From JALEGB01 sp038530925 (GTDB lineage: Bacteria; Pseudomonadota; Alphaproteobacteria; Rhodobacterales; Rhodobacteraceae): 23,197 nt of DNA. This document shows positions 6,775 through 17,270 of the stretch, piece after piece. The number at the start of each line of letters is the position of its first letter. Position 1 is the stretch's first letter. Under the pieces are notes generated by a model. It was not told the origin of the DNA. It saw only the letters and a list, made by a program, of their open reading frames with translations, and ran no database searches. Both the position numbers and the translations under genes were made by a program. Location of the stretch: positions 1-23,197 of the forward strand of contig JBCBCG010000044.1 of the NCBI GenBank assembly GCA_038530925.1. The letters are read 5' to 3'.

Positions 6775-7584
6775 ATGACGAACGATGCGAACAGCCTCGA
6801 GCCGGGCGCGGCGACGCGGATCGCGGTGGTGGAGGACGATCCGGAGATCCGGGATTTGGTCGTGGCGTATCTTGGGCGCGAGGGCTTCGAGGTTCGCGGC
6901 TTTCCCGACGGCGCGGCCTTCGACCATGCTCGCGCGGCGTTTGGCCCGGCGCTCGTAGTGCTCGATTTGATGATGCCAGGCGAGGACGGTCTGTCGATCT
7001 GCCGCCGGGTCGCGCCGGACACGCCGGTGCTGGTGCTCTCGGCCAAAGGCGAGGAGGTCGACCGCATCGTCGGGCTCGAGGTCGGCGCCGACGACTACCT
7101 CGCCAAGCCCTTCAATCCGCGAGAGCTCGTCGCCCGGATCCGCGCCATCCTGCGCCGGCGCTCGCCTGCGGCGACCTCTGCGGCGGCGCGCTCGGCCGCT
7201 GAGCCGCGGAATGCGCCGCTCGATGCGGGCGCGCCGCGAGAGATCCTGCGTTTCGAAGGATGGACGCTCGATGTGGACGGGCGACGGCTCTGCGATCCGT
7301 CCGGGGCGGAGACGCCTCTTTCGTCCGGAGAGCTGGCGCTCCTCACCGAGTTCGTCCGGCGCCCGCGGCGGGTGCTCTCGCGCGATCAGCTCTTGGATTG
7401 GACGCGCGGGCGGACAGCCGAAGCGTTCGACCGCGCCATCGACGTTCAGCTCTCGCGGCTTCGGCGCAAGATGGCGGCGGCTGGCGGCGGCGGCTTCATC
7501 AAGACCATCCGCGGCGACGGCTATCTCTTCGCGGCGGATGTCGCGCGCGTCGGTCCGCCCGATCTGGAAGGGCGGCGATCATGA
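6775..7584 (+). CDS. OmpR-family response regulator
   Basis: This 269-residue protein has a receiver domain (about 14-135) with acidic residues Glu20, Asp21 and Asp22, phospho-acceptor Asp64 in VVLDLMMPG, Ser89 and Lys111 in LAKPF. A C-terminal winged-helix DNA-binding domain (about 160-262) ends with the usual RxxGYxF-type wing (TIRGDGYLF). The linker between them is long and Ala-rich. The start codon has only a weak ribosome binding site, so nearby starts are possible. It overlaps the histidine kinase start by 4 bp. Targets are unknown. The nearest candidates are its own promoter and the divergent Gly-rich gene. Confidence 0.93.
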   Translation: MTNDANSLEPGAATRIAVVEDDPEIRDLVVAYLGREGFEVRGFPDGAAFDHARAAFGPALVVLDLMMPGEDGLSICRRVAPDTPVLVLSAKGEEVDRIVGLEVGADDYLAKPFNPRELVARIRAILRRRSPAATSAAARSAAEPRNAPLDAGAPREILRFEGWTLDVDGRRLCDPSGAETPLSSGELALLTEFVRRPRRVLSRDQLLDWTRGRTAEAFDRAIDVQLSRLRRKMAAAGGGGFIKTIRGDGYLFAADVARVGPPDLEGRRS

Positions 7585-9017
7585 CGGCGCTGCGACCGCT
7601 GACGGCGCCGTTTGCGGCGCTCGCGAAGAATGTGCGGGACCTCGGCCTGCGCGCGCTTGTGCTCGCGATCGGCGCGCTCGCGCTTCTCAACGTCGCTTTC
7701 GTGGCGGTGGCGACCTTGATGGGCGAGAAGCAAAGCCAAACGCTTCTCGCGCCGCCGATCATGAGCCAAGCCGCCGCCGCGGCCAATCTCATGGATGCGC
7801 TCGAAGCTGAGAAGCGCGTTATGGCCCTCGATGCGCTCAGCTCTCCGATGCTGCGGATGGAGATTGCGCCGGATTTCTCGCAGACGCCGGCGGTCGAAAA
7901 CCCGGCGCCTGTGTTCGTGCCGATCATCTCGGCCTACGCCGCCGTGCTCGGCGAACGCGCGTTCAGCATATATGCGCGCGACGAGCCGCGATGGGGCCTG
8001 CTGCGCCGCGCGCATTTGACCGACGATCTGATCATCGTGATGCGCCTCGCCGACGGCTCCGGCTTGGTGGTGGAGGCGGGCGCGTCCTTTCGGCGGGCGG
8101 TGGGCGTTTACGGGCTGGCGATCGCCTTCAGCGTGGCGAGCATGGTGCTGATCGGTCTGATGGCCTGGGCGAGCCTCTCTTATGCGCGCCCTCTTGCGCG
8201 GCTCGCCGCCGCCTCCGAAACCTTCGCCGAGCGCATCGATGCGGGCGACGATGTCGACGCGTTGCCGGAGACCGGACCCAAACCGGTGCGCGATTTGGCG
8301 ATCGCGCTCAATTTGATGCGCGCGCGGCTCAGGCGGCTGATGGCGGAGCGGACCACGACGCTGGCGGCGATCGCGCATGACATGCGCACCTACCTTACGC
8401 GGCTGCGCATGCGCAGCGAGTTCATCGGCGATGCGCGGCAGCGGGAGAAAGCGGTGCGCGATCTCGAAGACATGACCCAGCTTCTCGAGGACGCGCTCTG
8501 GCTCGGCGAAAGCGCTGCGGCGCCGCCTCCGCGCGAGCGGATCGCGCTCGGCGAATGGCTCGCGGCCTACGTCGCGCAGCGCGCGGAGCTCGGCGAGCCG
8601 GTGGTTCTGCGGCGCGCGGCGAGAGACGCCGATCCGGCGGCCGGCGCCGCGCCCGCCGCCATCGTCGACGCGGCGGCGCCGGAGCTCGCCCGCGCTTTGA
8701 ACAATCTGGTCGACAACGCGTTGCGTTACGCGGGCGAAGCGACGCTGCGCCTCGACGCGGCGGCGCCTGAGAGCATCGCGATCGAGGTGCTCGATCGCGG
8801 GCCGGGCGTGCCGGAGGCGTTCTTGGAGCGCATGACCGATCCCTTCGCGCGGCTCGAGGCGTCGCGGTCGCGGGATACGGGCGGCGCCGGGCTCGGCCTG
8901 GCGATCGCCAAAGCGCTGGTCGAGCGCGTCGGCGGGACGGTCAGCTTGGCCAATCGCGACGGCGGCGGCTTTCGGGCGCGGATGATCCTCCCGCGCGCCG
9001 CGCCGCCGGAGACATGA
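7581..9017 (+). CDS. EnvZ-type sensor histidine kinase
   Basis: This 478-residue membrane kinase starts at the ATG at 7581 inside the regulator's stop (ATGA). A first transmembrane segment lies near 22-46, a periplasmic sensor of about 120 residues follows, and a second segment lies near 175-200. A HAMP linker leads to the phospho-acceptor His266 in AIAHDMRTYLTRLR. The ATP domain shows NNLVDNALRYAG (near 374), DRGPGVPEAF (near 405) and GGAGLGLAIAKA (near 434). The usual proline of the H-box (RTPL) is Tyr271 here; the HDxxT phosphatase motif is intact. The sensor domain has no recognisable ligand-binding family, so the stimulus is unknown. Confidence 0.93.
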   Translation: MTALRPLTAPFAALAKNVRDLGLRALVLAIGALALLNVAFVAVATLMGEKQSQTLLAPPIMSQAAAAANLMDALEAEKRVMALDALSSPMLRMEIAPDFSQTPAVENPAPVFVPIISAYAAVLGERAFSIYARDEPRWGLLRRAHLTDDLIIVMRLADGSGLVVEAGASFRRAVGVYGLAIAFSVASMVLIGLMAWASLSYARPLARLAAASETFAERIDAGDDVDALPETGPKPVRDLAIALNLMRARLRRLMAERTTTLAAIAHDMRTYLTRLRMRSEFIGDARQREKAVRDLEDMTQLLEDALWLGESAAAPPPRERIALGEWLAAYVAQRAELGEPVVLRRAARDADPAAGAAPAAIVDAAAPELARALNNLVDNALRYAGEATLRLDAAAPESIAIEVLDRGPGVPEAFLERMTDPFARLEASRSRDTGGAGLGLAIAKALVERVGGTVSLANRDGGGFRARMILPRAAPPET

Positions 9018-9026
9018 CCGCGACGC

Positions 9027-9041
9027 GCGCCGCCGCGGCGC
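9027..9041. terminator. Possible bidirectional hairpin between convergent genes
   Basis: GCGCCG (9027-9032) and CGGCGC (9036-9041) form a 6-bp perfect stem with a 3-nt loop in the 25-bp gap between the ends of the kinase gene and glpK. There is no T-tract on either strand, so termination is only suggested by position. Confidence 0.35.
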
Positions 9042-9042
9042 C

Positions 9043-10545
<1,503 letters not shown>

Positions 10546-10598
10546 GGTCGTGATCCGCTGCGGCGTCAGTGAGCGCCTAGCATGCGCCGCGCCGGCGC

Positions 10599-10694
10599 CG
10601 CTTCGCAAGACGCCTTCCTTTCAAGACGCCTTCTCCGCACGACGCCTGCGCTTCAGGTCGCCTTCGCTTCAAGTCGCCCTCGCTTCAGGCCACG
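10599..10694. repeat. 16-bp imperfect tandem repeat, six units, between glpK and glpD
   Basis: Six head-to-tail units of 16 bp run from 10599 to 10694. The best copies read TTCGCTTCAAGTCGCC (10663-10678), TGCGCTTCAGGTCGCC (10647-10662) and TTCCTTTCAAGACGCC (10615-10630). The remaining units are 10599-10614, 10631-10646 and 10679-10694. The last unit enters the glpD coding sequence and includes its stop codon. The array lies in the transcribed spacer between glpD and glpK on the minus strand. The function is unknown. Confidence 0.8.
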
Positions 10695-12259
10695 ACGCGC
10701 GCGCGCCGCTTCGCCGCCATCGCCTCGTCGAGCGCCGCCGCCTCCGCCTCTGTGACGCGCAGGCCGATCTTCGAGCGGCGCCAAAGCACATCTTCGGCGG
10801 TGCGAGCCCATTCCCGCGCCATCAGCCACTCGACCTCGCGCTCGGTTAGCGTCCCGCCAAAGCGGCGGCCGAGATCGGCTTCTTCTTTCGCACCAGCCAG
10901 CATCGCCGCGGCGTCGGTTCCATATGCGCGCACAAGACGCCCCGCCCAGGCCTCGTCGAGAAAGGGATGCGCCTCGCGCAGAGCGTCCGTAACATCCGCG
11001 ACACCCTCCACAGGAAAATCGCCGCCTGGCAGAGGCGCTTTAGCCGTCCAAGGCGCGCCCATCGCGGGCAGATGCGGCGCCAGTCTCGCCACGGCGGCCT
11101 CGGCCAGCTTGCGATAGGTGGTGATTTTGCCGCCGAACACATTCAGGAGCGGCGCTGTCGCCGCGCCTTCGATCTTCAGCACGTAATCCCGCGTCGCCGC
11201 CGTCGCTGAGGAGGCGCCGTCGTCATAAAGCGGGCGCACGCCGGCGTAGCGCCAGACGATGTCGTCCGTGGTGACCGGCCGGCGGAAATACTCGGAGGCG
11301 GCGGCGCACATATAGGCCGCTTCTTCGGGCGTGCAGGTGGCGTCGCCGGGATCGCCATGGTGATCCGCATCTGTGGTGCCGATCAGCGTGAAATCCGTCT
11401 CATACGGAATTGCAAACAGGATCCGACCATCGCTGGTCTGGAAGATATAAGCGCGGTCGTGATCGAACAGCTTGCGCGTGACGATATGGCTGCCGCGCAC
11501 CAGCCGGATCCGATCGGAGGTGTTGAGCCGCACGCGATTGCGGATCACTTGGTCGACCCACGGTCCGCCGGCGTTGACGAGCGCGCGGGCGCGTCGCTCG
11601 AAGCTCTCGCCGGTCTCAAGATCGGTGAGCGTCAAGCGCCAGAGATCGCCGCCGCGCCTGGTCTCCCGTTCGGCGCTTTCGCAGCGCGTGCGCGTCAAGA
11701 TCTCTGCGCCGCGATCGGCGGCGTCTCGCGCATTCAGCGCCACAAGGCGCGAATCTTCGATCCAGCAGTCGGAGTATTCAAAGCCTTTCGCGAAGCCTTC
11801 TTTCAGCGGCGCGCCGGCGGCGTCCATTTTCAAATCGAGCGTCTTGGCGCCGGGCAGGATCTTTCGGCCGCCGAGATTGTCATAGAGGAAGAGCCCGAGC
11901 CGCAGCAGCCAGGCGGGGCGCAATCCGCTGTGATGCGGCAGCACGAAACGCATGGGCCAAGAGATATGCGGCATCGCCTTGAGCAAGGTCTCGCGCTCGA
12001 TCAGCGCTTCGCGGACCAGGCGAAACTGGTAGTATTCAAGATAGCGAAGGCCGCCATGGAACAGCTTGGTGGAGGCGGACGAGGTCGCTTGCGCCAGGTC
12101 GCCTTGTTCGCAAAGCGTGACCGAGAGCCCGCGGCCCGCCGCATCGCGGGCGATGCCGCAGCCATTCACGCCGCCGCCGATCACGGCGAGATCGAACACG
12201 CCATGCTCGAAGGCGTCTCGGCGCCCGCGCTCCGCCGCCGCGCCGTGATCTCTAGCCAT
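10685..12259 (-). CDS. glpD: Aerobic glycerol-3-phosphate dehydrogenase
   Basis: This 524-residue FAD-dependent enzyme oxidises glycerol-3-phosphate to dihydroxyacetone phosphate and passes electrons to the quinone pool at the inner membrane. The FAD-binding motif GGGVNGCGIARDAAGRG is near residues 28-44. It is followed by the family blocks ATSSASTKLFHGGLRYLEYY, ALVNAGGPWVDQV, RGSHIVTRKLFDHDRAYIFQ, FGGKITTYRKLAEA and a C-terminal helical domain. The start at 12259 overlaps the end of glpR by 8 bp (12252-12259), so the two are coupled. A much longer open frame reaches 12526 but runs into glpR antiphase and lacks conserved sequence. The extreme 3' end lies in the 16-bp repeat and encodes a basic tail (KRRARVVA). 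Confidence 0.97.
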   Translation of the reverse strand: MARDHGAAAERGRRDAFEHGVFDLAVIGGGVNGCGIARDAAGRGLSVTLCEQGDLAQATSSASTKLFHGGLRYLEYYQFRLVREALIERETLLKAMPHISWPMRFVLPHHSGLRPAWLLRLGLFLYDNLGGRKILPGAKTLDLKMDAAGAPLKEGFAKGFEYSDCWIEDSRLVALNARDAADRGAEILTRTRCESAERETRRGGDLWRLTLTDLETGESFERRARALVNAGGPWVDQVIRNRVRLNTSDRIRLVRGSHIVTRKLFDHDRAYIFQTSDGRILFAIPYETDFTLIGTTDADHHGDPGDATCTPEEAAYMCAAASEYFRRPVTTDDIVWRYAGVRPLYDDGASSATAATRDYVLKIEGAATAPLLNVFGGKITTYRKLAEAAVARLAPHLPAMGAPWTAKAPLPGGDFPVEGVADVTDALREAHPFLDEAWAGRLVRAYGTDAAAMLAGAKEEADLGRRFGGTLTEREVEWLMAREWARTAEDVLWRRSKIGLRVTEAEAAALDEAMAAKRRARVVA

Positions 12260-13055
12260 AGGCTTGCTCCTTCGCTTCGATCGCTTTGCTGGCGCCGTCT
12301 TCGGCCACGACGATCTCGACGCTGCCTCGCTCGCAGCGCGACCGGAAACGCGCGCTCGGCTCGCGGTCGGTGACGACGAGATCGACTTGATCGATGTCGC
12401 AAATGCGAACATTCGCTCGACGTTCGAATTTGCTGTGATCGAACACCAGCATGGTCTTACGCGCGTTCTCGATGATCGCCCGCGCCACGGACACTTCGCG
12501 AATGTCGTAATCGAGCACCGCGCCATCCTCCTCGACCGCTGAGGCGCCGATCACGGCGAGGTCGACGCGGAACTGGCGGATGAACTCGACCGCCGCTTCG
12601 CCGACCACGCCGCCATCCGTCTGACGCACCACGCCGCCGGCGAGGATCAGTTCTTTGGCCGGTGAGCCGGACAGAATGTTCACCACATTGATGTTGTTGG
12701 TGATCACCACCAAGTCGCGATGGTCGTAAATCGCGCGCGCGACTTGCTCTGTCGTGGTGCCGATGTTGATGATCAGCGAGGTTCGCGGCGCGATCAACAT
12801 CGCCGCTGCGAGCCCGATGCGGCGCTTTTCGGCGGCGTGACTGGCGTGCCGATCATCATATCCAACATTGGCGACGGAGTTGAGCGGCCGCGCGCCACCG
12901 TGATTGCGCGCCAGGAGCCCACGATCGCACAGCGCGTTGAGGTCGCGGCGGATGGTTTGCGGCGTCACAGTGAATCGGATCGCCAGCTCGTCCACGCCAA
13001 CGCCGCCTTCCGCGACCGCGATCGCCACGATCTCCTGCTGTCGCTCCGTCAGCAT
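12252..13055 (-). CDS. glpR: Glycerol-3-phosphate regulon repressor, DeoR family
   Basis: This 267-residue DeoR-family regulator has an N-terminal helix-turn-helix (about 1-57) with the family signature TPQTIRRDLNALCDRGLL. The sugar-phosphate-sensing domain begins with the effector loop NIGTTTEQVARAI and continues with TNNINVVNIL and LILAGGVVRQTDGGVVGEAA. The start has an ACGGAG ribosome binding site. Family knowledge says such repressors release DNA on binding a phosphorylated substrate, here probably glycerol-3-phosphate. It lies divergent from the transporter operon and upstream of glpD and glpK, so it likely controls both directions from the gap at 13056-13216. A C-terminal extension of about 25 residues beyond the core is not conserved as far as I can judge. 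Confidence 0.93.
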   Translation of the reverse strand: MLTERQQEIVAIAVAEGGVGVDELAIRFTVTPQTIRRDLNALCDRGLLARNHGGARPLNSVANVGYDDRHASHAAEKRRIGLAAAMLIAPRTSLIINIGTTTEQVARAIYDHRDLVVITNNINVVNILSGSPAKELILAGGVVRQTDGGVVGEAAVEFIRQFRVDLAVIGASAVEEDGAVLDYDIREVSVARAIIENARKTMLVFDHSKFERRANVRICDIDQVDLVVTDREPSARFRSRCERGSVEIVVAEDGASKAIEAKEQAYG

Positions 13056-13116
13056 GTCAGGCGCTCCGTAGGCGGCGGATGCGTTTCATTTTGTGCAACA
13101 GCGAACGCTCATTTGC

Positions 13117-13167
13117 TTTCGTTTTTGTAGTTGTGTTTTCGGTTGACAGTCAATCCGCTTTCGAAAG
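13117..13167. promoter_or_regulatory. Candidate GlpR operator array
   Basis: Three TTTCG half-sites occur at 13117-13121, 13137-13141 and 13159-13163, starting 20 and 22 bp apart, about two helical turns. The third is part of the perfect palindrome CTTTCGAAAG (13158-13167). They sit in the AT-richer centre of the glpR-glpV divergent gap. DeoR-family glycerol repressors recognise TTCG-type half-sites, so GlpR is the obvious candidate (inference). Confidence 0.55.
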
Positions 13168-13171
13168 AACG
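13143..13171 (+). promoter_or_regulatory. Candidate glpV operon promoter
   Basis: TTGACA at 13143-13148 is a perfect -35 hexamer. A 17-bp spacer leads to AGAACG (13166-13171), a poor -10. The palindrome CTTTCGAAAG lies in the spacer, so a bound repressor would block polymerase. A GGGAGG ribosome binding site (13206-13211) precedes glpV. The weak -10 keeps confidence modest. Confidence 0.45.
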
Positions 13172-13216
13172 TCGGGTCACCTGGTTAACAGGGGCAAGAA
13201 AAACAGGGAGGTGCTC

Positions 13217-14953
13217 ATGCGACCACAGGTCGTGTGCGCCGCCGCAGTGGCGGCGCTTTTCATTGGGGCTGCGCCTGCGCAGGCCGATGAGGCCGCAGCC
13301 GAACGGTGGATCGACAGCGAATTTCAACCCTCGACGCTGACGCGAGACGAGCAGCTGGCCGAGATGCAGTGGTTCATCGACGCCGCCAAGCCGTTCGCGG
13401 GCATGGAGATCAACGTGCTGTCGGAGACGATCCCGACGCACACCTATGAAAGCCAAACGCTGACCAAAGCGTTCGAAGAAATCACCGGCATCAAAGTGAA
13501 CCACCAGCTCCTGGGCGAGGGCGAGGTGGTCCAGGCGGTTCAGACCCAGATGCAGACGGGCCGGAACCTCTATGACGCCTACATCAACGACAGCGATCTG
13601 ATCGGCACGCATGCGCGGCTGCAGCTCGCCGTTAACCTCACGGATTGGATGGCGGGCGAAGGCGCCGACGTCACCAATCCTGGCCTCGACATTGAAGATT
13701 TCATCGGCCGGTCCTTCACCACGGGCCCCGATGGCAAGCTTTATCAGCTGCCGGATCAGCAATTCGCGAACCTCTACTGGTTCCGCAAAGACTGGTTCGA
13801 TCGCCAAGATCTCCAGGATCAATTCAAAGAAATCTATGGCTATGATCTCGGCGTGCCGGTGAACTGGTCCGCTTACGAGGACATCGCCGAATTCTTCTCA
13901 GTGCATGTCAAAGAGATCGACGGCGTCACGGTCTATGGCCACATGGATTACGGCAAGCGCGCGCCGGATCTCGGTTGGCGCATGACGGATGCTTGGCTCT
14001 CGATGGCGGGCGCCGGATCGGGCGGCTTGCCGAACGGCGTGCCGGTCGATGAATGGGGCATCCGCATGGAGCCGGGCTCCTGCAATCCGGTCGGCGCGAG
14101 CGTGACGCGCGGCGGCGCGGCGAACGGACCGGCGGCCGTCTATGCGATCCGCAAATGGGATGAATGGCTGCGCAAATACGCGCCTCCGGCGGCGGCGAGC
14201 TACGACTTCTATCAGTCGCTTCCGGCGCTCTCCCAAGGCAACGTGGCGCAACAGATCTTCTGGTACACCGCCTTCACCCAATCGATGGTCGCGCCTCAGT
14301 CCGAGGGCAACAACACCGTCGATGAAGAAGGCATGCCGCTCTGGCGGATGGCGCCGTCGCCGAAGGGACCTTACTGGGAGGAAGGTCAGAAGCTCGGCTA
14401 TCAGGACGCCGGCTCTTGGACGCTGTTCAAGTCGACGCCGGTTGATCGCCGCAAAGCGGCGTGGCTCTACGCCCAGTTCGTCACCTCGAAGACCGTCGAC
14501 GTGAAGAAGAGCCATGTCGGCATCACCTTCATCCGCGACAGCACCGTCCGCCATGAAAGCTTCACCGAGCGCGCGCCGAAGCTCGGCGGCCTGGTCGAGT
14601 TCTATCGCTCGCCGGACCGCGTGCTTTGGTCGCCGACCGGGATCAACGTGCCGGATTATCCGAAGCTGGCGCAGATCTGGTGGCAGCAGATCGGCGATGT
14701 GAACTCGGGGGCCTTCAGCCCGCAGGAGGCGATGGATCGTCTCGCCGCCGAGATGGACGTGACCATGGCGCGGATGCAGCGCGCGGATGAGGGCGCGAAT
14801 GTTTATGGCGGCTGCGGCCCGCGTCTCAATGAGGAGCGCGACGCCGAGTATTGGTTGAGCCAGGCGGGCTCGCCGAAGCCGAAGCTCGAGAACGAGAAGC
14901 CTCAAGGCGTCACCATCGCCTATGAAGAGCTGATCAAGCGCTGGCAGGAGTAA
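13217..14953 (+). CDS. glpV: Glycerol ABC transporter substrate-binding protein
   Basis: This 578-residue periplasmic binding protein starts at the ATG at 13217, behind GGGAGG. Residues 1-23 are a signal peptide ending AQA. The large size and sequence match GlpV of the alphaproteobacterial GlpSTPQUV glycerol importer. Blocks include INVLSETIPTHTYESQTL near the N-terminus, EITGIKVNHQLLGEGEVVQ, and the C-terminal GGCGPRLNEERDAEYWL. It delivers glycerol to the GlpP-GlpQ channel. Here it is the first gene of the operon, whereas in Rhizobium leguminosarum, where the system was described, it is at the end. A strong stem-loop follows it and separates it from glpS by 128 bp. This fits the need for more binding protein than membrane complex. 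Confidence 0.94.
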   Translation: MRPQVVCAAAVAALFIGAAPAQADEAAAERWIDSEFQPSTLTRDEQLAEMQWFIDAAKPFAGMEINVLSETIPTHTYESQTLTKAFEEITGIKVNHQLLGEGEVVQAVQTQMQTGRNLYDAYINDSDLIGTHARLQLAVNLTDWMAGEGADVTNPGLDIEDFIGRSFTTGPDGKLYQLPDQQFANLYWFRKDWFDRQDLQDQFKEIYGYDLGVPVNWSAYEDIAEFFSVHVKEIDGVTVYGHMDYGKRAPDLGWRMTDAWLSMAGAGSGGLPNGVPVDEWGIRMEPGSCNPVGASVTRGGAANGPAAVYAIRKWDEWLRKYAPPAAASYDFYQSLPALSQGNVAQQIFWYTAFTQSMVAPQSEGNNTVDEEGMPLWRMAPSPKGPYWEEGQKLGYQDAGSWTLFKSTPVDRRKAAWLYAQFVTSKTVDVKKSHVGITFIRDSTVRHESFTERAPKLGGLVEFYRSPDRVLWSPTGINVPDYPKLAQIWWQQIGDVNSGAFSPQEAMDRLAAEMDVTMARMQRADEGANVYGGCGPRLNEERDAEYWLSQAGSPKPKLENEKPQGVTIAYEELIKRWQE

Positions 14954-14964
14954 CCAGCGTCTTC

Positions 14965-14993
14965 GCGAGGGCGGGCGGCTTGCTCGCCCTCGC
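14965..14993 (+). other. Stem-loop in the glpV-glpS intergenic region
   Basis: GCGAGGGCG (14965-14973) pairs perfectly with CGCCCTCGC (14985-14993), a 9-bp GC-rich stem around an 11-nt loop, extendable by a G-U and a G-C pair. No T-tract follows. The position after the binding-protein gene suggests a 3' mRNA-stabilising or partial-termination element that lowers downstream expression, as in other ABC operons (inference). Confidence 0.65.
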
Positions 14994-15081
14994 ATCCCAT
15001 GCTCGCAGAATCCCATCGCCGCCTGCGGCGCGGCCGGCGCCTGACGCGGCGGATGATGGCGGCGGACCAAGGCGGCTCATC

Positions 15082-16149
15082 ATGACCATGCTGTTCGAGA
15101 GCGTCGTAAAGCGCGTCGGCGCCGACATGCATATCCACGAGACGGATCTTGAGCTCGCCGATGACGGCTTCAACGTGCTCCTTGGCGCCACAGGCGCGGG
15201 TAAGACGACGTTGATCAAGCTGATGGCCGGGCTCGAGAGCGTCACCAGCGGGCGGATCCTGCTCCATGGCCGCGATGTCACGAAGCTCTCGCCGCAAAGG
15301 CGGAATGTGAGCCTCGTGCACCAGTTCTTCGTGAACTACCCGCATATGAGCGTCTTTGAGAACATCGCCTCGCCGCTGCGGGTCGCGCGCGTGGGCGCGG
15401 CCGAGATCAAACGCCGCGTCGCCGAGGCCGCGGAGCTGATGCGGCTCGGTCCGTATCTCGAACGAAAGCCGGCGGAACTCTCGGGCGGGCAGCAGCAGCG
15501 CACGGCGCTGGCGCGCGCGATCGTGAAGGACAGCGCGCTGGTGCTGCTGGACGAGCCGCTCGCCAATCTCGATTACAAGCTGCGCGAGGAGCTGCGGGAC
15601 GAACTGCCGCGCCTCTTCGCCGATCGCGGCGCCATCGTCGTCTACGCCACCTCCGAGCCGTCCGAAGCGCTGCTGCTGGGCGGGCGCACCGCCACGCTGC
15701 GCGAAGGGCGCGTCACCCAGCTCGGGCTCACCTCGGAGGTCTATCGCCAGCCGAGAGATCTCGCGACGGCGCAGGTCTTCTCCGATCCGCCGATGAACGT
15801 CGCCGAGATCGAGAAGGCGGGCGCGCAGATCCGCCTCGGCGACGGCGCGCGCTGGCGCGCGGAGGGCGCGATCGCGGCGGCGCCGGATGGGCGCTACACC
15901 ATGGGCGTGCGCCCGAATTTCGTGACGCCCACTGAGGATGCGAGAGATCTTGTGCGCATCGAAGGCCGCGTGCTCGTGACCGAACTCTCAGGCTCGGAAA
16001 GCGTCGCGCATTTCGAGCTGCCGGGCGCGGTGTGGGTCAGCCAATGCCACGGCGTGCATCCTTATGAGATCGGCGAGAGTCGACCCTTCTATCTCGATCC
16101 CGCCCGCTGTCTCTATTTCGACGGCGCCGGCGCGCGCGTCGCGCACTGA
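15082..16149 (+). CDS. glpS: Glycerol ABC transporter ATP-binding protein GlpS
   Basis: This 355-residue MalK-type ATPase starts at the ATG at 15082, with AAGGCGG 6 bp upstream; an ATG at 15088 is also possible. Walker A is GATGAGKT (35-42), the Q-loop is in LVHQFFVNYP (79-87), the signature LSGGQQQR is intact (133-140) and Walker B is LVLLDE (153-158). The switch-histidine position is Ser191 (VYATSEPSEAL), so the H-loop histidine is missing. A C-terminal TOBE-like regulatory domain occupies about 235-355. It should pair with GlpT as a heterodimer beneath GlpP-GlpQ. The family lives in alphaproteobacterial glycerol operons, and the neighbours leave little doubt. Confidence 0.93.
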   Translation: MTMLFESVVKRVGADMHIHETDLELADDGFNVLLGATGAGKTTLIKLMAGLESVTSGRILLHGRDVTKLSPQRRNVSLVHQFFVNYPHMSVFENIASPLRVARVGAAEIKRRVAEAAELMRLGPYLERKPAELSGGQQQRTALARAIVKDSALVLLDEPLANLDYKLREELRDELPRLFADRGAIVVYATSEPSEALLLGGRTATLREGRVTQLGLTSEVYRQPRDLATAQVFSDPPMNVAEIEKAGAQIRLGDGARWRAEGAIAAAPDGRYTMGVRPNFVTPTEDARDLVRIEGRVLVTELSGSESVAHFELPGAVWVSQCHGVHPYEIGESRPFYLDPARCLYFDGAGARVAH

Positions 16150-16172
16150 CCTCTGCAAGCGAGCTGCCCGCC

Positions 16173-17267
<1,095 letters not shown>

Positions 17268-17270
17268 GGC

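Noticed and set aside
5737..6927. Minus-strand open frame of 396 codons
   Set aside because: It overlaps the Gly-rich gene in another frame and the start of the response regulator; it is Pro/Arg/Ala-rich without any motif or signal peptide.
10599..10694. Short CRISPR-like array
   Set aside because: The 16-bp units are head to tail with no spacers, and the sequence is degenerate, so it is a simple tandem repeat.
12260..12526. N-terminal extension of glpD from 12526
   Set aside because: The added residues are an out-of-phase reading of glpR with no conservation; the start at 12259 gives the normal GlpD N-terminus.
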